A stretch of DNA of 64,000 bases from Pseudomonadota bacterium (GTDB lineage Bacteria; Pseudomonadota; Alphaproteobacteria; Rhizobiales; Rhizobiaceae), in NCBI GenBank assembly GCA_023457435.1, contig JAEWLS010000020.1, forward strand, positions 62,001 to 126,000, in the 5' to 3' direction. The notes under the pieces were generated by a model that did no database searches, had not been told where the DNA came from, and saw nothing but the letters and a program-made list of their open reading frames with translations. Below, in pieces: positions 8,649 to 17,067 of the stretch; within the stretch, counting starts at the first letter, position 1; each line of letters starts with the position of its first letter. Made by a program: the position numbers and the translations under genes.

Positions 8649-9724
8649 GCATCGGCGCCGCTGCGACCCGCCTTCTTTTCGCGCTGGAGCCGGAACAGGC
8701 GCACAAGCTTTCCCTGACCGCGCTGAAGACAGGCCTTCTGCCCGCTGCACCGCCCGCGCCCGACCCGCGCCTATCGGTCACCGTCGCAGGCCTGCGTTTT
8801 CCCAATCCGCTCGGCATGGCCGCTGGGTACGACAAGGATGCCGAGGTACCGGACGCACTGTTGCGACTCGGGTTCGGTTTCGCCGAAGTCGGAACGATCA
8901 CACCGCTCGCGCAAGCGGGCAATCCGCGCCCGCGCATATTCCGGCTGCCGGGCGACAGCGCCGTCATCAACCGGCTCGGCTTCAACAATGGCGGGCACGA
9001 TGCCGCCTATCGCCAGCTCTCAGCACGGCGGTCCACCGGCATCGTCGGAATCAATATCGGGGCGAACAAGGACAGCACCGATCGGATCGGCGACTATGCA
9101 GCGGGCGCGAAACGCTTCGCACGGCTTGCCTCCTACCTCACCGTCAACATCTCCTCACCGAACACGCCGGGTTTGCGAAACCTGCAGAGCCGAGCCGCGC
9201 TTTCCGAACTCCTCTCGCGGGTCAGGGAGGCGCGCGCGGACAGCGGGGCGCACCCGCCGATCTTCCTCAAGATCGCACCGGACCTTGACGCTGACGAGAT
9301 GACCGAGATCGCGCAAGAGGTCCTCGCGCATGAGATCGAAGGGTTGATCGTCTCAAACACCACTCTTTCTCGGGACCACGTATCCGGTGCGCAGGCAGCG
9401 GAATCGGGCGGCCTCTCTGGAAAACCGCTGTTCGCGCGTTCGACGGCGGTCCTCGCGCGCATGCGGCGGCTGGTAGGTCCAGGCCTCGCCATCATCGGCG
9501 CCGGGGGTGTCTCCACAGCGGAGGATGCGCTCGAAAAGATCCGCGCCGGGGCCGACCTCGTGCAGCTTTACACCGGCATGATCTATGGGGGGCCCGGACT
9601 GCCGGCCCGTATCGTGCGCGGCCTTGCTCGCTATTGCACGGAGCATGGCGTGGCTTCTATCGCGTTGATGCGCGACCAGAGTGTTCAGCGGTGGGCTGAG
9701 ACGCCGCTCAGCGGCGCCAGCTGA
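8645..9724 (+). CDS. pyrD: dihydroorotate dehydrogenase (quinone), class 2
   Basis: 359 residues. It oxidises dihydroorotate to orotate in pyrimidine synthesis, passing electrons through FMN to membrane quinone. The N-terminal helical extension (TRLLFALEPEQAHKLSLTALKTG) marks the membrane-associated class 2 type. The TIM barrel follows, with NPLGMAAGYDKD, VGTITP, INRLGFNNGG, VGINIGANKD, the active-site loop VNISSPNTPGLRNLQ (class 2 uses the Ser as base), FLKIAPD, IVSNTT and the FMN-phosphate loops IIGAGGVSTAEDA and QLYTGMIYGGP. Start ATG 8645 is coupled to the DUF952 stop. The 3' end overlaps the convergent DUF6460-like gene by 17 bases. Confidence 0.96.
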   Translation: MSIGAAATRLLFALEPEQAHKLSLTALKTGLLPAAPPAPDPRLSVTVAGLRFPNPLGMAAGYDKDAEVPDALLRLGFGFAEVGTITPLAQAGNPRPRIFRLPGDSAVINRLGFNNGGHDAAYRQLSARRSTGIVGINIGANKDSTDRIGDYAAGAKRFARLASYLTVNISSPNTPGLRNLQSRAALSELLSRVREARADSGAHPPIFLKIAPDLDADEMTEIAQEVLAHEIEGLIVSNTTLSRDHVSGAQAAESGGLSGKPLFARSTAVLARMRRLVGPGLAIIGAGGVSTAEDALEKIRAGADLVQLYTGMIYGGPGLPARIVRGLARYCTEHGVASIALMRDQSVQRWAETPLSGAS

Positions 9725-9971
9725 CGAGCCGCAGAAGGAGGAAGACCGGAATCACGATCGCCGCGCCGGCGATCATGTATTCCCCGAACCTGCCGAGCGC
9801 CTCGAAGCCCGTTTCCCAGAGTGCCACGACGAAGTCGCGCGCCGAGCGCATCAGGTCCCACGGAGTCCAGTCGAAAGCGCTCATCACCAGGCCAACGATG
9901 AACGACAGGATCAACAGCTTCAGCAGTGCGCGGAGCGGCGTGTCGCCGAGGAATCGGGTCAGTGCGGTCAA
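9708..9971 (-). CDS. small membrane protein, DUF6460-like
   Basis: 87 residues with two predicted membrane helices: LLKLLILSFIVGLVMSAF (about 16-33) and a second near MIAGAAIVIPVFLLLRLV (about 65-82). A conserved middle reads WTPWDLMRSARDFVVALWETGFEALGRFGEY. The layout matches the short rhizobial DUF6460 family, whose function is unknown. It overlaps the end of pyrD on the opposite strand by 17 bases. Start ATG at 9971. Confidence 0.75.
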   Translation of the reverse strand: MTALTRFLGDTPLRALLKLLILSFIVGLVMSAFDWTPWDLMRSARDFVVALWETGFEALGRFGEYMIAGAAIVIPVFLLLRLVSWRR

Positions 9972-10075
9972 GGCGTCTCCAGGGCGGCAATCGCTTCGCC
10001 GGGCATCGGGGCGCGGAAACTAGGCCGGCACCAATACCTTGTCCACCCGGACCACCAGCGATAGGCCGACAGCGG

Positions 10076-11227
10076 TCAGATCAGCTTGCGCTCAGCAAGG
10101 TTGCGCATCAGCGCGCGCGTCCCGAAGGTCCAGGGCTGGCACTCGGTGGACAGGCGCACCGTGTTCACGAGCCGGCCGAGGCCGGGCGACGAGATTTCGA
10201 CCACGTCGCCCATCTTGTGGGTAAAGCCTTCGCCGGGAACGTCGCGATCCTGCGTCGGTGCGAACAGCGTGCCGAGGAAGAGCATCAGCCCATCCGGGTA
10301 CTGATGGTGCCTGCCCACGGTCTGGCGAACGAGTTCCTGCGGATCGCGGCTTATCGCGCTCATCGAAGAATGTCCGGTCAGGCGAAAACCGTCTTCACCG
10401 ACGACCGACAGGTCGAGTTCGGCAGCACGCACGTCGTCAAGCGTGAACGTCTTGTCGAAAAGCCGGATCATCGGTCCGATGGCGCAGCTCGCATTGTTGT
10501 CCTTCGCCTTCGACAGAAGCAGCGCCGACCGGCCCTCGACATCGCGCAGATTGACGTCGTTTCCGAGAGTAGCACCGACGATCCGCCCGGCGGACGACAC
10601 CGCAAGCACGATCTCGGGCTCGGGGTTGTTCCACCGCGATATGGGGTGCAGGCCGACCTCCGCGCCAGGACCGACCGCGGACAGGACCTGCGCCTTGGAG
10701 AACACCTCGGCATCCGGCCCTATGCCGACCTCAAGGTACTGGCTCCACAGTTTTTCCGCGATGAGGGCGGCCTTAACCCGCGCCGCTTCCTCGGACCCCG
10801 CCTTGACGTTGCGCAGCGAGCCGCCGATAGCCGCGCCGACGCGCTCCCTTATCTCCTGAGCGCGCTTCGGATCGCCCGCCGCCTTCTCCTCGATGACGCG
10901 CTCGACCATGGACGAGGCGAAGGTCACGCCGCACGCCTTCACCGCCTGGAGATCGCAGGGCGCGAGGAAATGGGGGCGCGACAGATCGCCGGGGCGGCTC
11001 GCGGCGATTTCCTCCAGGCTGCCGACCTCTCTGCCGGGAGCGCCCGCAACGTAGGCCGCCGGGTCGTCCATCTCGCAGATGTCGGACACCAGGGGGGCGG
11101 CGGGCGCGGTGATGTCGAGGACCATCGTCTTGTGGACGGTCACCACCGCCGGCCCTCGCTCCTGCGGCGACCAGATCCGCCCGAGGAAGACGCCATCGCG
11201 ATCGCGATCATGTGGAAAGAAGGACAT
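10076..11227 (-). CDS. fumarylacetoacetate hydrolase-family protein, XylX-like
   Basis: 383 residues. The C-terminal two thirds carry the FAH fold: the metal-ligand region around EVGIGPDAEVFSK and NNPEPEIVLAV (Glu pair), VGATLGNDVNLRDVEG (Asp ligand), AKDNNASCAIGPMI and a closing GDVVEISSPGLGRLVNTV. FAH enzymes of this length in alphaproteobacteria include XylX, which dehydrates 2-keto-3-deoxy-D-xylonate in the Weimberg pentose pathway. The neighbours (FadR-type regulator, sugar ABC importer) suit a 2-keto-3-deoxy sugar-acid dehydratase or related hydrolase. No partner dehydrogenase is present, so the substrate is unproven. It is divergent from the GntR gene, with a candidate operator 25 bases before its start. 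Confidence 0.85.
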   Translation of the reverse strand: MSFFPHDRDRDGVFLGRIWSPQERGPAVVTVHKTMVLDITAPAAPLVSDICEMDDPAAYVAGAPGREVGSLEEIAASRPGDLSRPHFLAPCDLQAVKACGVTFASSMVERVIEEKAAGDPKRAQEIRERVGAAIGGSLRNVKAGSEEAARVKAALIAEKLWSQYLEVGIGPDAEVFSKAQVLSAVGPGAEVGLHPISRWNNPEPEIVLAVSSAGRIVGATLGNDVNLRDVEGRSALLLSKAKDNNASCAIGPMIRLFDKTFTLDDVRAAELDLSVVGEDGFRLTGHSSMSAISRDPQELVRQTVGRHHQYPDGLMLFLGTLFAPTQDRDVPGEGFTHKMGDVVEISSPGLGRLVNTVRLSTECQPWTFGTRALMRNLAERKLI

Positions 11228-11251
11228 TCGACCTCAGCAGCAGAGCAGGCG

Positions 11252-11260
11252 TTGGTCCAA
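11252..11260. promoter_or_regulatory. candidate GntR (FadR-type) operator 1
   Basis: TTGGTCCAA is a perfect odd-length palindrome (TTGG-T-CCAA) 25 bases upstream of the FAH-family start. The 10 bases TGGTCCAACA recur at 11359-11368. Palindromes centred on GGTNCC/GTNNNAC are typical of FCD-type GntR regulators, and the gntR gene is divergent to this one. Binding is inferred. Confidence 0.5.
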
Positions 11261-11327
11261 CAATTATTCCATGGGTACGGTCTCCGCAATTGTTCGACGC
11301 TGCGAAATTCGCTTCCTTGAGCACCAG

Positions 11328-11370
11328 TTGACAGGCGGCTATCGCACCCCTACCAATCTGGTCCAACAAA
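11328..11370 (+). promoter_or_regulatory. candidate gntR promoter with operator 2
   Basis: TTGACA at 11328-11333 is followed after 17 bases by TACCAA (11351-11356), a weak -10. Immediately downstream, CTGGTCCAACAAA (11358-11370) repeats operator 1 almost exactly (TGGTCCAACA shared). The regulator would therefore sit over the start of its own transcript. The start codon is 22 bases further on. Confidence 0.45.
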
Positions 11371-11391
11371 TACAGGGCGCGCCCAGCCGCA

Positions 11392-12126
11392 ATGGCTTCC
11401 GAACCGCAAAATCCAGCCTCCTCTCCAGACCTTTCGCCGGTTCAGGATTCGGCGGTGGACGCTGTGGTACGGCAAATGCGCGGCCTGATCGCGGAAGCGG
11501 GCCTGAAGGTCGGCGACAGCCTGCCAACCGAGCGCGAGCTGTGCGCGCAGTTCAACGCCAGCCGCAACACCGTGCGCGAGGCGATGCGTATTCTAAAGGC
11601 CTACGGCATGGTCGAGGTGCGGCCGAAGGTCGGCGCGACCATCATCGACAATCGGATGGCCAGGGCGTTCGAGCTCTTTTCGTTCAATACGATGGAGGTT
11701 TCGCGCAAGACTTTCGCCGACGTGCAGGCATTTCGCGACCTCATCGAGGTCGGCGCGGCCGACCGGATCATGGAACGGCTGGCCGACGCGGATGTGGAGG
11801 AACTTCGCCGCATCAACGTCCGGCTTTCGGAGATCCAGGACCTTCAGGAGGCGTCGGAGGTCGACTTCTCGCTCCATCTGCGGCTGGTCTCCATCCTGGG
11901 AAACGATGCGATCCTCAACGTTTACGCGGTGATGAAGCCGATCGTCTTGCGCATCATGCAGAAGGGCAAGACACGGCGAACCTTCAAGACGCAGACCTTC
12001 TCGGAGCACGAGGGGGTCCTCGACGCGCTCGCGGAGCGCGACCTGCTGGCATTCCAGTACCGACTGCGAAACCACCTGATGACCGGCTTCAAGTTCTTCA
12101 ACGAGGAGATGGAAGCTTCGGCCTGA
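11392..12126 (+). CDS. GntR-family transcriptional regulator, FadR subfamily (FCD domain)
   Basis: 244 residues. The N-terminal winged helix-turn-helix (about 20-85) contains GDSLPTERELCAQFNASRNTVREAMRILKAYGMVEVRPKVGA, the GntR signature. The C-terminal all-helical FCD domain (about 100-235) carries the D..(F)H and H..(L)..A metal/ligand positions: DFSLHLRL, SEHEGVLDAL, RLRNHLMTGF. FCD members usually sense sugar acids, 2-keto acids or fatty acids. It is placed head-to-head with the FAH-family enzyme and directly ahead of the ABC importer, so it probably represses both and is relieved by the transported sugar acid or its catabolite. A bulged hairpin (12130-12153) follows the stop. Confidence 0.9.
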   Translation: MASEPQNPASSPDLSPVQDSAVDAVVRQMRGLIAEAGLKVGDSLPTERELCAQFNASRNTVREAMRILKAYGMVEVRPKVGATIIDNRMARAFELFSFNTMEVSRKTFADVQAFRDLIEVGAADRIMERLADADVEELRRINVRLSEIQDLQEASEVDFSLHLRLVSILGNDAILNVYAVMKPIVLRIMQKGKTRRTFKTQTFSEHEGVLDALAERDLLAFQYRLRNHLMTGFKFFNEEMEASA

Positions 12127-12218
12127 CCAATTCCGGGCCGAAGGCCCTGGAATATCCAAGCGAGGCGAGCGGCGCCGGCCGCCTCGATCCACACCATCCG
12201 GCGCGTGGGAGGAATTCG

Positions 12219-13355
12219 ATGAAAGGACTGCTCAAGCTTTCAACGGCGCTCGGAGCGCTCGTGCTCGCTTCGCAGATCGCGATGGCGGGCCCGAGCACGG
12301 TCTCGGGGCCGGGTGCGGATCCGTCGTGCTTTGCACCATGGTCCGCCAGCACGAAATACATGAAGTGGGACGCCAAGCCGGGACCCTACCGCATCGCCAT
12401 CGTCAACGGTTTCGTCGGGAACACCTGGCGTATCCAGATGATCAAGACGGCGAAGGCGTTCGCGCAGGACCCGTCGATGAAGGACAAGATCAAGGAGTTC
12501 AAGGTCGTCTCGACCGGCACGGACGCGCCCGCGCAGCTCGGCGCGATCGAGGACTTCATCAACCAGGGCTTCGACGCGATCGTCACGATCGCCGTGTCTC
12601 CCGACGGTTTCGACCGCGTCATCCGCCTCGCCGACAGGAACAACGTGGTCCTGGTGCCGTTCGACAACGTGCTCGACACCGACGCCGTCATGCAGGTCAA
12701 CGAGGACCAGCTGGCGATGGGCAAGACCTGGGCAGAATTCACGCTGAAAGAGCTCAAGGCCGCCGGCAAGACGTCCGGCAAGCTGCTCGAAGTGCGCGGT
12801 CTGCCGGGCAATTCCGTCGACCGCGACCGCTCGGTCGGCATCAACGACACGCTCAAGGCTTCTGGCGGAAACTGGGAGGTCGTGCAGGTCGTCGGAAACT
12901 GGGACGACGGCACGGCGCAGAAGGTGACGGCCGACGCCATCGCGGTACATGGCAAGTTCGACGCGATCCTCGCGCAGGGCGGCACAACGGGCGTCGTGCA
13001 GGCGATGATGGACGCGAAGCACCCGATGGTGCCGGTTGCCGGCGAGTCGGAGAACGGCTTCCGCAAGCTGATGGCAAAACATTCGGCCGAGGGGCTGAAG
13101 GGCATCTCGATCGGCCAGTCGCCGGGTCTCGTCGCGATCGCGATGAAGGCGGCCGTCTCAGCGCTCGAGGGCAATCCGATGCCGCAGCTCATCTCCGTGC
13201 CGCTACCGGTCGCGACCTACGACCAGCTGAAGGACGGCGTGAACTTCTGGAGCGACCTGCCCGACAACTTCTTCACGGTGAACGAGTTTCCGCCGTGCGG
13301 CGTGAACATCTCGGGCCCCGCGATCATGTCGCAGAGCGAAGCCGACGTGAAGTAA
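12219..13355 (+). CDS. sugar ABC transporter periplasmic substrate-binding protein
   Basis: 378 residues. ATG 12219 follows GGGAGGA. The signal peptide runs to about AMA-GPS (residue 23). The mature protein is a class I periplasmic binding protein of the ribose/xylose type (Peripla_BP_4): RIAIVNGFVGNTWRIQMIKTAK, the DFINQGFDAIVTIAVSPD hinge segment, VVLVPFDNVLDT, a KLLEVRGLPGNSVDRDRSVG segment and DAILAQGGTTGVVQAM. The family delivers a pentose, hexose or polyol to the membrane permease; the ligand cannot be read from sequence. It is the first gene of a four-gene import operon. A GC-rich hairpin separates it from the ATPase gene, the usual arrangement for making the binding protein in excess. 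Confidence 0.92.
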   Translation: MKGLLKLSTALGALVLASQIAMAGPSTVSGPGADPSCFAPWSASTKYMKWDAKPGPYRIAIVNGFVGNTWRIQMIKTAKAFAQDPSMKDKIKEFKVVSTGTDAPAQLGAIEDFINQGFDAIVTIAVSPDGFDRVIRLADRNNVVLVPFDNVLDTDAVMQVNEDQLAMGKTWAEFTLKELKAAGKTSGKLLEVRGLPGNSVDRDRSVGINDTLKASGGNWEVVQVVGNWDDGTAQKVTADAIAVHGKFDAILAQGGTTGVVQAMMDAKHPMVPVAGESENGFRKLMAKHSAEGLKGISIGQSPGLVAIAMKAAVSALEGNPMPQLISVPLPVATYDQLKDGVNFWSDLPDNFFTVNEFPPCGVNISGPAIMSQSEADVK

Positions 13356-13362
13356 TCGGCTC

Positions 13363-13389
13363 GGCGGCTCCGCTTCCCGCGGGGCCGCC
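13363..13389 (+). terminator. intercistronic hairpin after the substrate-binding protein gene
   Basis: GGCGGCTCCGC (13363-13373), 5-base loop, GCGGGGCCGCC (13379-13389): an 11-bp stem with one T-G wobble, followed by TTTCCCTTCCC. It lies between the stop at 13355 and the ATPase start. Such hairpins stabilise the upstream message or partly terminate, lowering the membrane components relative to the binding protein. Confidence 0.55.
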
Positions 13390-13405
13390 TTTCCCTTCCC
13401 AAAAG

Positions 13406-14932
13406 ATGAACGGCATGTCGCAGGCGACCGTCGAATACCGCGGTATCTCGAAACATTTCGCGGGCGTGCGGGCGCTCGAGGGGGTCGATTTCTCGTGCCG
13501 GCCCGGCTCGATCCATGGCGTTCTGGGCGAAAACGGCGCCGGCAAATCCACACTCATCAAGATCATGGCCGGCGTGCTGCGCCCGGACAAAGGCGAGATG
13601 CTGGTCGACGGGAGACCGGTGTCCTTCACCCATCCGCAGGACGCCACCAAGGCCGGCATCGTCTGCATGTTCCAGGAACTGTCGCTTGTCCCCGATCTGA
13701 GTGTCGCGGACAATATCGCGATCGCGGATCCGCCCAGACGCTTCGGGCTGATCGACGGCAATGCGCAGCGCCAGCGCGCGCGGGAACTGCTGGCCAGAGT
13801 GCGCTGCGACGATGTCGACCCCAACATGCTGGTCCGCGAGCTTTCGCTTTCACGGCGCCAGATGGTCGAGATCGCCAAGGCGCTCGGCCGCGACCCGAAG
13901 GTTCTGATCCTCGACGAGGCGACGTCGGCGCTTACGTCGCGCGACGTGCAGACCGTCTACGACCTGCTCGGCGAACTGAAGGCGCAGGGTGCCTCGATCC
14001 TGTTCATCTCGCATCGCATGAACGAGGTCGACACACTGTGCGACACGCTCTCGGTGTTTCGCAACGGACGGCACATCGAAACATTCGCGAAGGGCGAGAA
14101 GAGCGACCGCCAGATCGTCAACCTGATGATCGGCCGTGACGTCGAAGCCAAGTTCCCGCCGCGACGCGCTCCCGGGCCGTCCGACAGCGAACCGGTACTC
14201 CGAGTCCGCGACCTGACCTGGCAAAATCAGTTGAACGGCATCTCGCTGAACATCTCGCGCGGCGAGATCGTCGGTCTCGGCGGCCTCGACGGTCAAGGCC
14301 AGAAGGAATTGCTGCTGGCGCTGTTCGGCGTGCTTCGCGATGTCGGAGGCGAGATCACCATAGGCGGACGGCGCGGACTGCCCGCTTCCCCCGCAGCGGC
14401 GAAAACCGCCGCCACGCGGATGGCCCTGGTGCCCGAAGACCGCAAGAGCGAAGGGCTCATGCTCGGGCTTTCGATTGCCGACAACCTTCTCGCGGCTTCC
14501 TTCGCAAACATATCGCGCGGGCCGTTTATCGACGCGGCTCTGGCGCGGCGCTCGGTCAACACCGCCATCGAGCGGCTGCAGATCAAGCTCGGCTCGCCCG
14601 CCGACGCGGTCATGACGCTCTCCGGCGGCAATCAGCAAAAGGTGGTCATCGCGAAGTGGCTGGCGATCGACCCCGACATCATACTGCTGAACGATCCCAC
14701 ACGCGGGATCGATGTCGGCACCAAGCAGGAGATCTACCGGCTGATGCGCGATCTTGCCGCCCAGGGGAAGGCGATCCTGTTTTATTCTTCGGACTATGCG
14801 GAACTGATCGGCTGCTGCGACCGCGTCGCCGTGCTCTATGGCGGCCGCGTGGTGGCCGAAAGGGTGGGTGACGAGATCACCGAAGAAAGCCTCGTCGCCG
14901 CATCGCTCAACATCGACGTCGAGGCTGCCTGA
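13406..14932 (+). CDS. sugar ABC transporter ATP-binding protein (double NBD)
   Basis: 508 residues, the two-domain ATPase of the RbsA/XylG type. NBD1 (about 8-245): Walker A GENGAGKST (41-49), Q-loop MFQELSLVPDLSV, a degenerate signature LSLSRRQMVEIAKAL, Walker B VLILDEATSAL and switch His in ISHRM. NBD2 (about 260-500): its Walker A region is altered to GLGGLDGQGQKELL, as is normal for this family, with a canonical LSGGNQQKVVIAKWL signature, then IILLNDPTRGID and YSSDYAEL in place of the switch His. Only one composite site is therefore expected to hydrolyse ATP. An alternative start is ATG 13415 (MSQATVEY). The stop overlaps the next ATG (14932). Confidence 0.94.
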   Translation: MNGMSQATVEYRGISKHFAGVRALEGVDFSCRPGSIHGVLGENGAGKSTLIKIMAGVLRPDKGEMLVDGRPVSFTHPQDATKAGIVCMFQELSLVPDLSVADNIAIADPPRRFGLIDGNAQRQRARELLARVRCDDVDPNMLVRELSLSRRQMVEIAKALGRDPKVLILDEATSALTSRDVQTVYDLLGELKAQGASILFISHRMNEVDTLCDTLSVFRNGRHIETFAKGEKSDRQIVNLMIGRDVEAKFPPRRAPGPSDSEPVLRVRDLTWQNQLNGISLNISRGEIVGLGGLDGQGQKELLLALFGVLRDVGGEITIGGRRGLPASPAAAKTAATRMALVPEDRKSEGLMLGLSIADNLLAASFANISRGPFIDAALARRSVNTAIERLQIKLGSPADAVMTLSGGNQQKVVIAKWLAIDPDIILLNDPTRGIDVGTKQEIYRLMRDLAAQGKAILFYSSDYAELIGCCDRVAVLYGGRVVAERVGDEITEESLVAASLNIDVEAA

Positions 14933-15978
14933 TGAAGGCTGCGGCATTGGCGCGGTGGTTTCGCCAGAACAGGGGCTTTGCGGGGGCGCTGGCATTACTC
15001 GCGGTGCTCTACCTGACCTACAATGTCATGCACCCGCGCGGGTTCTCGTCCGCAGTGGCAATCCAGAACGCCAACGAGGCGGCAGCGATCGCCTTCGTGG
15101 CGATGGCGCAGACCGTGCCGGTGCTGCTCGGCGGTCTCGACCTTTCCGTCGGCGCGGTGATGACCCTTGCAAGTTGCATCGCATCGGCGACGGTGAACGG
15201 CTCGCCGGCCGAAATCCTGTTCGGGATGGTGCTGACGCTGCTTTCGGGCACGGCTTTCGGCTTCCTCAACGGCTGCATCGTCGTCTACGGCCGGATACAG
15301 CCGATCATCGCGACGCTCGCCACCGGCGCGGTCGCCATGGGCCTTGCGCTGCTCGTGCGGCCGAGGCCCGGCGGCGACATAGACGGCGACCTGTCCTGGG
15401 CCCTGACGAACTCGGTCTGGGATCTTGCCGACACCTACGGCTTCGCGGACGGGGGCGAGGCATGGTGGCTGGCGCCGTTTCGCGACATACCGGTCCCGTT
15501 TCTGTTGATCGTCCTCGTCGCCGCGCTGATCTGGGTACCGTTCCGCCGCACCGTCACTGGCCGCACCGTCTATGCGATCGGCTCGGCGGAGGGCGCGGCG
15601 TTCATGTCCGGACTGCCGATCGCAAGGGCCAAGATCGCGGCCTTCACGCTCGCCGGGTTCTTTGCCGCATGCGGAGGCCTCTATCTTGCGATCCAGACAT
15701 CCTCCGGCAACGCCGACATCCAGCAGGCGGGCACCTACACGCTGAACTCGATCGCCGCGGTCGTGCTCGGCGGCACCTCTTTGCTAGGGGGCGTCGGGTC
15801 GGCCATCGGGAGCATCGTCGGCGCGATGATCCTGCGTGTCATCGCCTTCTACTTCCGCATCCTCGACATCGACCCGTTGCTGCAGCCGCTGATCGAAGGC
15901 CTCGTGCTTCTCGTCGCCGTCTCGTTCGGCGCGTTCCGCACGCTCAGGGTCAAGAACAAGCTCGATCTGTTCAGGTGA
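14932..15978 (+). CDS. sugar ABC transporter permease 1
   Basis: 348 residues, BPD_transp_2 family (RbsC/XylH-like) with about 8-10 membrane helices. Family signatures are PVLLGGLDLSVGAVMTL in the first third and the cytoplasmic coupling helix region GRTVYAIGSAEGAAFMSGLPI with IARAKIAAF, followed by SIAAVVLGGTSLLGGVGSAIGSIVGA near the C-terminus. A loop with acidic residues (PRPGGDIDGDLSW) interrupts the middle. The start ATG overlaps the ATPase stop (ATGA, 14932), and the stop overlaps the second permease start, so all three are translationally coupled. It forms a heterodimer with the next gene. Confidence 0.93.
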   Translation: MKAAALARWFRQNRGFAGALALLAVLYLTYNVMHPRGFSSAVAIQNANEAAAIAFVAMAQTVPVLLGGLDLSVGAVMTLASCIASATVNGSPAEILFGMVLTLLSGTAFGFLNGCIVVYGRIQPIIATLATGAVAMGLALLVRPRPGGDIDGDLSWALTNSVWDLADTYGFADGGEAWWLAPFRDIPVPFLLIVLVAALIWVPFRRTVTGRTVYAIGSAEGAAFMSGLPIARAKIAAFTLAGFFAACGGLYLAIQTSSGNADIQQAGTYTLNSIAAVVLGGTSLLGGVGSAIGSIVGAMILRVIAFYFRILDIDPLLQPLIEGLVLLVAVSFGAFRTLRVKNKLDLFR

Positions 15979-16934
15979 TGCAAATGCGCCTCGCACTCTC
16001 TCCCGAGAACAAGCCGATCGCGATCGCCTCGCTGTTCGTGGTCGCGATCCTGCTCGTCGGCACGGCGTACACGCTTTCCACCACTGACACCGCGCCGCTT
16101 CTGTCGCCGAACTATCTGCTGCAGCAGTTGCAGACCGGTTCCTTCCTCGGCATCTGCGCAGCCGGGATGATGGTCGTGATCCTGCTCGGGCACATCGACC
16201 TTTCGGTGCCCTGGACGCTGACCGCGGCCGCGATGACGGCGACCGCCGTCGGCGGCGACCTGGCGCTGCCGACGGCGCTTGCAGTCGGCGTGGCGGTCGG
16301 CCTTCTCAACGGTTTCGGCGTCGCGTTCCTGCGCATCCCGTCGATGATCTTCACGCTCGGCGTCGATACGGTGCTGCGCGGGCTGATGGTCGCCCAGACC
16401 GGCGGATTTGCGCCGCAGGATTCGGCGACGCCGGCAATGCTGTACCTCGCCAAGGAGCGCATCCTCGGCATTCCGGTCGCGATCTTCGTCTGGATCGCGG
16501 TATCGGCAGCGATCGCGCTTACGCTGACGCGGACCGGCTTCGGACGCTCCGTCTACGCGACCGGCTCGCGCGAGGCAGCCGCCTTCCTGTCCGGCATCCG
16601 CACGCGACGCGTCATCATCGGGGCGTTCCTGATCTCGGGCATCTGCGCGTCCATCGCCGGCGTGCTGCTCGCGGGCTATTCCGCCAAGGCGTATCAGGGC
16701 ATGGGCAACGCGTTTCTGCTGCCGGCGATCGCGGCAGTGGTGCTTGGCGGCACGCACATCCTCGGCGGTCGTGGGCGCTACGCCGGGACCGTCGTCGGCG
16801 TCATCCTGATCGTGCTGCTGAATTCGGTGCTTTCGATCACGCAGATGCCGGAGGCAGGCCGCCAGATCATCTATGGCTGCGTGATCATCGGCATGCTGCT
16901 CGTCTACGGACGCGGCAACCGCGTGACATCGTGA
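15978..16934 (+). CDS. sugar ABC transporter permease 2
   Basis: 318 residues, paralogous to permease 1 and of the same BPD_transp_2 family. Shared landmarks: MMVVILLGHIDLSVPWTLTAAAM, GRSVYATGSREAAAFLSGI (coupling helix), LLPAIAAVVLGGTHILGGRGRYAGTVVG. The usual G-G-I/L-D-L-S core has become GHIDLS. The ATG at 15978 overlaps the previous stop; an in-frame ATG six bases further could also be used. Having two distinct permeases points to a heterodimeric channel. It is the last gene of the operon; tRNA-Gly follows on the other strand. Confidence 0.93.
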   Translation: MQMRLALSPENKPIAIASLFVVAILLVGTAYTLSTTDTAPLLSPNYLLQQLQTGSFLGICAAGMMVVILLGHIDLSVPWTLTAAAMTATAVGGDLALPTALAVGVAVGLLNGFGVAFLRIPSMIFTLGVDTVLRGLMVAQTGGFAPQDSATPAMLYLAKERILGIPVAIFVWIAVSAAIALTLTRTGFGRSVYATGSREAAAFLSGIRTRRVIIGAFLISGICASIAGVLLAGYSAKAYQGMGNAFLLPAIAAVVLGGTHILGGRGRYAGTVVGVILIVLLNSVLSITQMPEAGRQIIYGCVIIGMLLVYGRGNRVTS

Positions 16935-16950
16935 AGGCTATCCGTAGGAC

Positions 16951-17024
16951 TGGAGCGGGTAGCGGGAATCGAACCCGCGCGTTCAGCTTGGGAAGCTGAC
17001 AGGCTACCATTACATCATACCCGC
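16951..17024 (-). tRNA. tRNA-Gly (anticodon CCC)
   Basis: 74 bases with CCA encoded. The acceptor stem pairs GCGGGTA (5' end at 17024) with TACCCGC, then discriminator T and CCA (16953-16951). The T-arm carries GGTTCGATTCC. The anticodon stem is GTCAGC/GCTGAC with loop TTCCCAA, so the anticodon is CCC and it reads GGG. It sits between the ABC operon (plus strand) and the DUF1304 gene (minus strand). Confidence 0.96.
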
Positions 17025-17067
17025 ACGCCGGCATTCTTCGGCGACCGCGAGGCCGCATGTCAAGGGT

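Noticed and set aside
9926..11320. Long open frame on the plus strand, antisense to the FAH-family gene
   Set aside because: The product is Arg/His-rich with no domain, a GC-rich shadow of the minus-strand gene, which has a clear FAH fold.
12130..12153. Bulged hairpin after the gntR stop
   Set aside because: The stem has a bulge and no T-run; not strong enough to call as a terminator.
16935..17067. tRNA-Gly as an integration attachment site for a mobile element
   Set aside because: No integrase gene, direct repeat of the tRNA end or foreign-looking genes lie on either side.
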